Shown: one piece after another, positions 34,958-41,882 of the stretch
How the letters are laid out: the number at the start of each line of letters is the position of its first letter
Position numbering within the stretch: position 1 is the stretch's first letter
Assembly: GCA_016718845.1 (NCBI GenBank)
Contig: JADKCK010000051.1
Coordinates: forward strand, 1 to 52,557
Length of the DNA: 52,557 nt
Direction: 5' to 3'
DNA from: Sphingobacteriales bacterium
GTDB lineage: Bacteria > Bacteroidota > Bacteroidia > Chitinophagales > UBA2359
Notes under the pieces: model-generated
What the model was told of the DNA's origin: nothing
Databases searched by the model: none
What the model saw: only the letters and a program-made list of their open reading frames with translations
Made by a program: the position numbers and the translations under genes

Positions 34958-35791
34958 TTAGTTGTCGTTTGCACAAGGGTAGCAACCCAAAACGCGCACA
35001 AACAAAGCAAACTCTTTTAGGTGATTAAGGGCATGAAGTACGTTATCGTTGTTTACATCGCCCAAAAAATCGAGGTAAAATAGGTATTTAAAAGGCGAGC
35101 CTTGCAAAGGGCGCGATTCTATTTTGGTTAAATCAATATCGCGCAACGAAAAAACGGCTAATGCTTTAAACAAAGCGCCGGGTGTGTTGGGTGCCGAGAA
35201 AACGATAGAAGTTTTGTACAAAAGGTCGGTTGATAGGGCTTGATAGGGGTGGCGCGATAGGGCAACAAAGCGGGTATAGTTGGTGTGGTCGTCCTCGACA
35301 GATTGTTGTAAGATGGGCAAGTTGTACAGTTCGGCGGCTTGTCGGCTGGCAATAGCGGCGGTGTCGGTTCGTTGTTCGTCGAGTAACATTTTTACGCTAC
35401 CTGCTGTGTCGTAGGTTTGTATTTTTTCGGCATCGGGTAAAAGGGTGCGCAAGGTTTGTTCGCATTGGTCTAAGGCTTGCCAATGCGAGTAAACACGTTT
35501 AATATCGCCCAAAGCTACATTGGGTAATGTTATTAGGTGATGATTGATGCGCAATACTTCTTCGCCGATAATGTATAGATTGTGTCGCATCAAAAAGTCG
35601 TAGTTGCGGTGTACGCTACCTGCTAAGGAGTTTTCGACGGGTACAATGCCAAAGTCGCAGGTAGATTGTACTACATTTAAAAATACTTCGTCGAAGGTGC
35701 TGTATGGCACTGTTTGTGTGTTTCTACCAAAATAGGCGTAGGCTGCTTGCTCGCTATAAGCACCATGTGTGCCTTGAAAAGCTATGTTCAT
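34958..35791 (-). CDS. pheA: Prephenate dehydratase
   Basis: A 277-residue monofunctional prephenate dehydratase, which converts prephenate to phenylpyruvate for phenylalanine synthesis. The catalytic domain starts MNIAFQGTHGAYSEQAAYAY and contains STCDFGIVPVENSLAGSVH, the ENS/GS substrate site, and DDHTNYTRFVALSR with the TRF catalytic Thr. The C-terminal ACT domain (TSIVFSAPNTPGALFKAL, DLTKIESRPLQGSPFKYLFY) would bind phenylalanine for feedback control. No chorismate mutase domain is fused. The length is normal. The next gene upstream on the same strand has its own arrangement, so it is probably monocistronic. An ACACGGATTTTAC half-repeat lies in the leader (35880-35920). Confidence 0.95.
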   Translation of the reverse strand: MNIAFQGTHGAYSEQAAYAYFGRNTQTVPYSTFDEVFLNVVQSTCDFGIVPVENSLAGSVHRNYDFLMRHNLYIIGEEVLRINHHLITLPNVALGDIKRVYSHWQALDQCEQTLRTLLPDAEKIQTYDTAGSVKMLLDEQRTDTAAIASRQAAELYNLPILQQSVEDDHTNYTRFVALSRHPYQALSTDLLYKTSIVFSAPNTPGALFKALAVFSLRDIDLTKIESRPLQGSPFKYLFYLDFLGDVNNDNVLHALNHLKEFALFVRVLGCYPCANDN

Positions 35792-35955
35792 CTTTTTTAA
35801 TGGTAAATTGTAAATGGTAAATTGTAAGTTGTGGATTAAATTATAAAGACTAACTTAGTACCTGATGTTATACACAAGAGGACACGGATTTTACCGATTG
35901 GACACAGATTTTAGAGAATGATTTAATGTTGATTTAAAACCTAAACTAAACAAAA

Positions 35956-35981
35956 ATGCCGATACAAACAAGTATCGGCAT
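35956..35981 (-). terminator. Terminator after the acyl-CoA mutase gene
   Basis: ATGCCGATAC and GTATCGGCAT pair around AAACAA; on the minus strand the stem is followed by TTTTTG. It lies 17 bp past the mutase stop. Confidence 0.8.
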
Positions 35982-35997
35982 CATTTGCCTATCATCT

Positions 35998-37542
35998 TTA
36001 AAACTCGCCAAACACGTTACGCAAGGTGTCGGCTATTTCGCCAAGGGTGGCATAGTTATCAACTGCCTCGATAACGGCGGGCATTAGGTTAATATTATCG
36101 GTGGCACATTGCTTAATGTTTGCTAAATGTTGTTGTACCAATGCGTTATCGCGTTGGTTTTTTAGTGCTTGCAGTTTTTGTGTTTGTTGGATACGTATTT
36201 CATCGCTAATTTTAAAAACGCCCTCAAAAGGTGGTTCTTCGATGGTGAATTTGTTAACGCCCACAATTATTTTTTCGCCACTTTCAATATCTTTTTGGTA
36301 GCGATAGGCTGCTCGTGCAATTTCGTCTTGCATATAGCCTCCTTCTATGGCTGCCACCGAGCCGCCCATGTCGTCAATTTTGTTGATATATTGCCACGCC
36401 AAAGTTTCTATTTCGTTGGTTAGGTTTTCTACAAAATACGAGCCTGCCAATGGGTCGACGGTATCGGTAACGCCGCTTTCAAAGCCAATAATTTGTTGGG
36501 TTCGCAGGGCAATACGTGCGGCGGCTTCGGTTGGTAAAGATAATGCCTCGTCGTAGCCATTGGTGTGCAACGATTGTGTGCCGCCTAAAACGGCAGCCAA
36601 AGCCTGCAAAGTAACACGTGCAATATTGTTTTGGGGTTGTTGTGCCGTTAAAGTAGAGCCGCCCGTTTGGGTATGAAACCGCAACATTTGTGCGCGGGGG
36701 TCGGTGGCTCCTAATTGTTTGGTGATGTTTGCCCAAATGCGGCGTGCTGCTCTAAACTTGGCTACTTCCTCGAAAAAGTTGTTGTGGGCATTAAAAAAGA
36801 ACGACAATCGTTTGGCAAACACATTAATATCTAAACCTACTGCAAGGGCTGCTTGCAAATATGCCTTGCCATTGGCTAAGGTAAACGCCAACTCTTGGGC
36901 AGCCGTTGAGCCTGCCTCGCGTATGTGGTAACCCGATATAGAAATGGTGTTCCATTTGGGTAAATTGGTGCTGCAATACTGAAAAATGTCGGTGATGATG
37001 CGCATCGAGGGTTTTGGTGGATAGATGTATGTGCCACGTGCTGCATATTCTTTTAGGATATCGTTTTGGATAGTTCCCGAAATTTGGTTTAAATCTGCCC
37101 CTTGTCGGCGTGCTAATGCCACATACAAACCCAACAAAATAAAACCTGTTGCGTTGATGGTCATAGAGGTAGTTATGTTTTGCAGCGTGATGCCATCAAA
37201 CAATGCCTGCATATCGTTGATAGAACAGATAGATACGCCAACTTTGCCTACTTCGCCCTCCGATAGTTCGTGGTCGGGGTCGTAGCCTATTTGCGTGGGC
37301 AAATCAAAGGCAACCGATAAGCCTGTTGTGCCTTGCGATAATAAATAACGGTAGCGCTTGTTCGATTCTTCGGCGGTAGAAAAACCGGCATATTGACGCA
37401 TTGTCCAGAGTTGGCTGCGATACATACTGGCATGTACGCCGCGTGTGTATGGAAATTGACCGGGTTGCTCTATGGCTTGGTCAAGGGGGTTATAGGTGGG
37501 CTGTATAATAATGCCCGAATCGGTGGTGTATTTATTTGCCAT
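35998..37542 (-). CDS. Acyl-CoA mutase large subunit (methylmalonyl-CoA mutase family), no B12 domain
   Basis: A 514-residue (beta/alpha)8 barrel of the adenosylcobalamin-dependent acyl-CoA mutases. Seen: GVHASMYRSQLWTMRQYAGF, LSVAFDLPTQIGYDPD, ISGTIQNDILKEYAARGTYI, PPKPSMRIITDIFQYC, ISISGYHIREAGSTAAQELA, LRFHTQTGGSTLTAQQPQNN and LGGTQSLHTNGYDEALSLPT. The Tyr of MRQYAGF matches methylmalonyl- or ethylmalonyl-type enzymes rather than hydroxyisobutyryl (Ile) or isobutyryl (Phe) types. No DxHxxG cobalamin domain is present, and no small subunit lies beside it, so it must pair with a B12-binding subunit encoded elsewhere. The ATG at 37542 gives the family's usual start; the 200-bp upstream extension is intergenic hairpin DNA. 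Confidence 0.9.
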   Translation of the reverse strand: MANKYTTDSGIIIQPTYNPLDQAIEQPGQFPYTRGVHASMYRSQLWTMRQYAGFSTAEESNKRYRYLLSQGTTGLSVAFDLPTQIGYDPDHELSEGEVGKVGVSICSINDMQALFDGITLQNITTSMTINATGFILLGLYVALARRQGADLNQISGTIQNDILKEYAARGTYIYPPKPSMRIITDIFQYCSTNLPKWNTISISGYHIREAGSTAAQELAFTLANGKAYLQAALAVGLDINVFAKRLSFFFNAHNNFFEEVAKFRAARRIWANITKQLGATDPRAQMLRFHTQTGGSTLTAQQPQNNIARVTLQALAAVLGGTQSLHTNGYDEALSLPTEAAARIALRTQQIIGFESGVTDTVDPLAGSYFVENLTNEIETLAWQYINKIDDMGGSVAAIEGGYMQDEIARAAYRYQKDIESGEKIIVGVNKFTIEEPPFEGVFKISDEIRIQQTQKLQALKNQRDNALVQQHLANIKQCATDNINLMPAVIEAVDNYATLGEIADTLRNVFGEF

Positions 37543-37599
37543 GTGGTGATATTGTGTGTTTAAAAAATCCCTCTGATTTAGGTGTTTTGCAAGCGAAAC

Positions 37600-37795
37600 A
37601 ACTAAATCGTCTCCCTTTTCAAAAGGGAGAGTTTTAATGCCTTTGTTTTGCAAGCTAAATCCCCTCAATCCCCCTTTTGAAAAAAGGGGGAGGCTAAGAA
37701 AGGCAAGTTTGCTTTGCAAACTTGCTTTTGTAAGTTTGTTTATCAATCCAGCATATCAGTCCCCCCTTTTTGAAAAAAGGGAGAATGGTGAAGAT
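37600..37795. repeat. Cluster of short hairpins upstream of the mutase gene
   Basis: Four palindromes: CTCCCTTTT/AAAAGGGAG, CCCCCTTTT/AAAAAGGGGG, GCAAGTTTGC/GCAAACTTGC and CCCCCTTTTT/AAAAAAGGGAG. Such C-tract/G-tract hairpins recur in this genome between genes (also near 49640-49670). Could be terminators or REP-like dispersed elements. Confidence 0.55.
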
Positions 37796-37904
37796 GTGTG
37801 TTTTTATCTTTGTTCTTTTACTTGCGCAAAGATACGCTTTATTTGGTTACGGAGTCATAATTATTGCCCAAAATATGCTACCTATATTACCTACCCATAT
37901 TACA

Positions 37905-38070
37905 CTCATACGGAGCGGAAAATCCGAGCATTGCCTCCAAAATTTCGAGTATTACCTCCAACAATTTATACATTGCATCCAAAATTTTGAGTATTGCCTC
38001 CAACAAATCATACATTGCCTCCAACAAATCATACATTGCCTCCAATAAATCATACATTGCATCCAAATTT
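37905..38070. repeat. Irregular 21-bp-type array (ATTGCCTCCAACAAATCATAC)
   Basis: Units of ATTGCCTCCAACAAATCATAC mixed with CATCCAAAATTTTGAGT variants; a degenerate forerunner of the neighbouring 21-bp arrays. Confidence 0.75.
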
Positions 38071-38250
38071 TGAGTATTGCCTCCGACAACCCTTGCATTG
38101 CCTCCGACAACCCTTGTATTGCCTCCGACAACCCTTGCATTGCCTCCGACAACCCTTGCATTGCCTCCGACAACCCTTGTATTGCCTCCGACAACCCTTG
38201 TATTGCCTCCGACAACCCTTGCATTGCCTCCGACAACCCTTGCATTGCCC
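38071..38250. repeat. 21-bp array, left block: 8 copies of ATTGCCTCCGACAACCCTTG(C/T)
   Basis: Eight nearly identical 21-bp units. Each begins ATTGCCTC, the reverse complement of the GAGGCAAT in every unit of the adjoining right block, so the two blocks are an inverted pair at the level of the 8-bp core. Confidence 0.88.
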
Positions 38251-38251
38251 T

Positions 38252-38487
38252 CAATACGCCTTATGTTCGAGGCAATATGCCTTATGTTCGAGGCAATATG
38301 CCTTATGTTCGAGGCAATATGCCTTATGTTCGAGGCAATATGCCTTATGTTCGAGGCAATACACCTTATGTTCGAGGCAATACACCTTATGTTCGAGGCA
38401 ATACACCTTATGTTCGAGGCAATACACCTTATGTTCGAGGCAATACACCTTATGTTGGAGGCAATACACCTTATGTTCGAGGCAATA
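38252..38487. repeat. 21-bp array, right block: 11 copies of CTTATGTTCGAGGCAATATGC
   Basis: Eleven 21-bp units; the first five end ATATGC and the next ones ATACAC, showing segmental duplication. The core GAGGCAAT complements ATTGCCTC in the left block. All frames on both strands stay open and yield heptad peptides, which are considered non-coding. Confidence 0.88.
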
Positions 38488-38540
38488 CTTTGTTTTTGAT
38501 GGCAGTTTCGGCACTTGTGTCGAAAGAAATATACTGTTTT

Positions 38541-38612
38541 GGGGGCGATACAAGTATCGCCGCTACCAGTAAACTGTTTTTGTTTGGGCGATACAAGTAT
38601 CGCCGCTACCAG
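38541..38612. repeat. Two direct copies of a GGCGATACAAGTATCGCC hairpin
   Basis: GGCGATAC-aa-GTATCGCC followed by GCTACCAG occurs twice (about 38543-38568 and 38588-38612), 45 bp apart. A related TGCATAACGCGAGTTA end motif follows at 38622-38637. Confidence 0.75.
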
Positions 38613-38653
38613 AAACGTATGTTGCATAACGCGAGTTACTTACAAACCTTGTG

Positions 38654-39619
38654 TTACCAATATCTACCTTCTGCCAAATACATTTGCACATACGCTGTAA
38701 TGCCATCGGCAAGGCTGCAAAAGGGGGTGTTGTAGCCTGTTGATAGCAGTTTAGCCATGTTGGCTTCGGTAAAATATTGATAGGTGTTGCGTATATCGGC
38801 GGGTATGTCAATAAACTCGATGTTGGGTGTAAGGTTCATGGCTGCAAAGGTAGACTCGGCAAGGTGCAAAAAGCTGTTTGCTTTGCCTGTACCTACATTG
38901 TACAAACCAGATTCGGGCTGGGTTTGTAGCAAATGCCAACAAATACTTACCACATCTTTCACGTAAATAAAATCTCGCAGTTGCTGCCCATTGGCAAAAT
39001 CGGGGCGGTGCGATTTAAATAGTTTTAAGCCGCCTGTTTGTTTTATTTGGTTAAAGCCATGCATTATAACTGATGCCATACGCCCTTTGTGGTATTCGTT
39101 TGGACCATAGACGTTAAAAAACTTAACGCCATACCAAAGTGGTGGTGTTTGGGTTTGTTGCAATGCCCAAGCATCAAAATCATTTTTTGAGTGTCCGTAG
39201 GGGTTTAGGGGCTGTAATTGTGGTACAACTTGGTGGCTGTCGGTATAGCCATGTTCGCCGTTGCCATAAGTTGCCGCCGACGATGCGTATAACAGTGGTA
39301 TGCCAAATTGTGTGCATAATGCCCAAACTTGTTGGGTATAATGCAGGTTAAGTTGGTCGAAAATAGCCACATTAGTTTCGGTGGTATCGGTACGGGCGCC
39401 CAAATGTATAAGCATTTTTATTTGGTTGTAATGTTTGGGCAGCCAAGCAATAAAGTTGCTCCGGTCGATACAAGTATGGTAGTGTTTGTTTTGCCAATTT
39501 GGTTGTTTATCGGCTCGGCTAAAATCGTCTACTAAAATAAGGTTGGTATAACCCATTTGGTTTAGGTGGGCTACCATACAACTGCCTATAAAACCAGCAG
39601 CGCCTGTTATTATTATCAT
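38654..39619 (-). CDS. hldD: ADP-L-glycero-D-manno-heptose 6-epimerase
   Basis: A 321-residue extended SDR that epimerises ADP-D-glycero- to ADP-L-glycero-beta-D-manno-heptose for the LPS inner core. The start MIIITGAAGFIGSCMVAHLN (GxxGxxG) is typical of HldD. Next come HLGARTDTTETNVAIFDQLN, LLYASSAATYGNGEHGYTDS, the catalytic Tyr/Lys in NPYGHSKNDFDAWAL, the diagnostic KFFNVYGPNEYHKGRMASVI, QLRDFIYVKDVVSICWHLL and NVGTGKANSFLHLAE. The ATG at 39619 is chosen because the in-frame upstream sequence is translated octamer repeat; the array touches the start codon. It combines with the GT9 gene in a heptose-LPS reading. Confidence 0.95.
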   Translation of the reverse strand: MIIITGAAGFIGSCMVAHLNQMGYTNLILVDDFSRADKQPNWQNKHYHTCIDRSNFIAWLPKHYNQIKMLIHLGARTDTTETNVAIFDQLNLHYTQQVWALCTQFGIPLLYASSAATYGNGEHGYTDSHQVVPQLQPLNPYGHSKNDFDAWALQQTQTPPLWYGVKFFNVYGPNEYHKGRMASVIMHGFNQIKQTGGLKLFKSHRPDFANGQQLRDFIYVKDVVSICWHLLQTQPESGLYNVGTGKANSFLHLAESTFAAMNLTPNIEFIDIPADIRNTYQYFTEANMAKLLSTGYNTPFCSLADGITAYVQMYLAEGRYW

Positions 39620-39903
39620 GATATGGAGATATTGTGATATGGAGATATTGTGATGTGGAGATATTGTGATGTGGAGATATTGTGATGTGGAGATATTGTG
39701 ATGTGGAGATATTGTGATGTGGAGATATTGTGATGTGGGGATGTGGGGATGTGGGGATGTGGGGATGTGGTGATATTGTGATGTGGTGATGTGGTGATGT
39801 GGTGATATTGTGATGTGGTGATATTGTGATGTGGTGATATTGTGATGTGGTGATATTGTGATGTGGTGATATTGTGATGTGGGGATGTTGTGATGTGTGA
39901 TGT
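39620..39903. repeat. 16-bp octamer array touching the hldD start codon
   Basis: GATGTGGAGATATTGT units (two octamers) followed by GATGTGGTGATATTGT units and a GATGTGGG run. On the coding strand it reads CACAATATCTCCATATC directly into the ATG with no spacer. Same family and orientation as the arrays before holA and the 1070-residue protein gene. Confidence 0.92.
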
Positions 39904-39914
39904 GGGGAATGTAG

Positions 39915-40010
39915 AGAATGTAGAGACGTAGCACTGCTACGTCTTTACAGCTACGTTTTTACTGCTACGTCTTTATGGTGTGGTGGTGATATTTGTTGAG
40001 CGTAGTCGAA
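39915..40010. repeat. Dispersed palindromes GACGTAGCACTGCTACGTC and TTGAGCGTAGTCGAAAC
   Basis: AGACGTAGCActGCTACGTCT is a perfect hairpin, followed by further GCTACGT copies. GAGCGTAGTCGAAAC recurs at 15890-15904. No gene lies between the octamer array and the M1 peptidase stop. Confidence 0.6.
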
Positions 40011-40038
40011 ACGAGATGAGTGTGTTATCTAGCAAAAT

Positions 40039-41727
40039 TTATTTTTCGTTTGCTCCTTTATCTAACAAAAAATAGCCTCGGTTGGTATCAAACTTAAAGC
40101 TGTTATCTTTGGTAAAAGGTATTTCTATGCTTTGCCATTGTGTGGTAACGGGCAAATGTTGGTAGGTGTTTATCACTTTTAACCAAACGGGCATTGTAAA
40201 GTTTTTAACATCGGCTTGCCACCTATAGCTAAGTGTTAGTTTGTTTTTTTTGGCATTAACTGTCACCTTATATTGCAAAGTAGGCGGGTTGGCTTGGCGC
40301 AAGTATTGGTCAAAGATGGGGCTTAGGTCAATGCCTGCCTTTTGGCTTATGTATTGTTCAATTTGTTGCCCTGTTACAACTTGGTATCTAAAATCTTGGT
40401 TTAACTGTTTTAGTATGCTAAACCAAAGGCTATCGTTGTCAATAACCCACCTAATAGTATGTAGCATCAGGGCACCTTTGTAGTACATATCGCCACTGCC
40501 TTCTTCGTTTAGGTTGTATTTGCCAATAATAGGTTTATCGTTTTCTACTGTTTTTTGATAACCATTTACGTACTCATCGGCGGCTTTGTCGCCAAACCTG
40601 CATCCTACATACAACGACTCGGTGTAGGTACAAAACGATTCGTGTACCCACATATCGGCAATATCTGCCGTTGATAGGTTGTTGCCCCACCATTCATGTC
40701 CGGTTTCGTGTATTAAAATGTAATCAAAATCATCGCCCCAACCGCTTTTGCTCAAATCCATGCCCATATATCCGTTTTTGTAGCCATTGCCATAAGCTAT
40801 GGCACTTTGGTGTTCCATGCCTAAATAAGGTGCTTCAACTACTTTGTAGCCGTCGTTGGCAAATGGGTATTTGCCCAAATATTGCTCGAAACATTGCAAC
40901 ATGGGTTTAGTTTGGGCAAATTGGGCAGTGGCTTTGTCTTTGTTATAGCTCAACACATAATAAGTAATGGGTAGCGTATCGTTTTGGTTGATGTATTGGT
41001 CGGATACAGCCACATAATTACCCACATACAACGATATGGCGTAGTTGTTAATGGGGTAGGTAACGCGCCAAGTGTAGCATTGTTGGTTATTTTCGGCAGC
41101 CTCCGATGCCACAAACTGCCCATTGCTAATTGCCATTAAATTGTTTGGAACGGTGCAACTAATACGAGCGCCCTTGTCGGGTTCGTCGCTTTGGTGGTCT
41201 TTGTTCGGAAACCAAACACTAGCGCCCATACCTTGGCAAGCTACGCCCACAAAAGGCTGGTTGTTGTTGTCTTTTTTCCACACAAAACCACCGTCCCAAG
41301 GTGGCATTTTGGCAACAGTGGGTTTGCCCGAGTAGTAAAAACGCAATACATAGCTACTATCTACGTTTACATTTTGTGGTAGCGTAATAAACACGGCATT
41401 ATACTCGCGGGTATAGGCACACTTTTTTTGGGCAAAGATAATGCTATCTACTTGCAAATTAGCAAATAAATCGAGCTGCATACGGTTTTGTGCCGATGTG
41501 GTTTTGAAATAAATATCGTTGTAGCCTCCCAACCATTGCTGTTCGGGCTTTAGGGTAATGTTTAAATCATAGTATTGCACATCAAACCAAGCCCTTTCGG
41601 GGGTTATGCTTCCGCGCAGGGTGTCGGCACGGGTATAAATTTTGTGTTTTCCAAAAAGTTGCGTATCTTGCGCCTTCACTACAAGGCTACACAACACAAC
41701 GGCTAAAAAAAAGAAATACTTTAGCAT
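40039..41727 (-). CDS. Secreted M1 family zinc metallopeptidase
   Basis: A 562-residue gluzincin with signal peptide MLKYFFFLAVVLCSLVVKAQ. The N-terminal beta domain contains WFDVQYYDLNITL, and the exopeptidase-like motif is YLGMEHQSAIAYGNGY (303-306 GMEH, a variant of GxMEN). The zinc site is complete: H340, E341 and H344 in ILIHETGHEWWGNNL, with E363 in WVHES exactly 19 residues on. It is shorter than classical aminopeptidase N, lacking the large C-terminal helical domain, as in many Bacteroidota M1 members. No T9SS domain, so it is probably periplasmic. It is divergent from the M4/M36-like peptidase gene. Confidence 0.93.
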   Translation of the reverse strand: MLKYFFFLAVVLCSLVVKAQDTQLFGKHKIYTRADTLRGSITPERAWFDVQYYDLNITLKPEQQWLGGYNDIYFKTTSAQNRMQLDLFANLQVDSIIFAQKKCAYTREYNAVFITLPQNVNVDSSYVLRFYYSGKPTVAKMPPWDGGFVWKKDNNNQPFVGVACQGMGASVWFPNKDHQSDEPDKGARISCTVPNNLMAISNGQFVASEAAENNQQCYTWRVTYPINNYAISLYVGNYVAVSDQYINQNDTLPITYYVLSYNKDKATAQFAQTKPMLQCFEQYLGKYPFANDGYKVVEAPYLGMEHQSAIAYGNGYKNGYMGMDLSKSGWGDDFDYILIHETGHEWWGNNLSTADIADMWVHESFCTYTESLYVGCRFGDKAADEYVNGYQKTVENDKPIIGKYNLNEEGSGDMYYKGALMLHTIRWVIDNDSLWFSILKQLNQDFRYQVVTGQQIEQYISQKAGIDLSPIFDQYLRQANPPTLQYKVTVNAKKNKLTLSYRWQADVKNFTMPVWLKVINTYQHLPVTTQWQSIEIPFTKDNSFKFDTNRGYFLLDKGANEK

Positions 41728-41882
41728 AATTTTTTAATGATGAGCTGTTTAATTATTAGTTGTTGATTATGCGAGCTAATAGAGCAATAAAAACATAGCA
41801 TTATCATCAACAAGGATTAAGATTAACAAAATAAGCTCAATTAATACCCCATTAACAATCAATAACCAACAATTTATAAACG

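Noticed and set aside
37543..37746. 68-residue N-terminal extension for the acyl-CoA mutase
   Set aside because: It is intergenic hairpin DNA (SLPLFSKGGLRGFS-type reading typical of C/G-tract repeats), and the family starts at MANKYTTDSG.
37887..38735. Several long open frames in all directions over the 21-bp arrays, including a coiled-coil-like LLEAMYD reading
   Set aside because: All frames are open because the unit has seven codons and no stops; overlapping readings on both strands cannot all be genes, and none has an initiation site in unique DNA.
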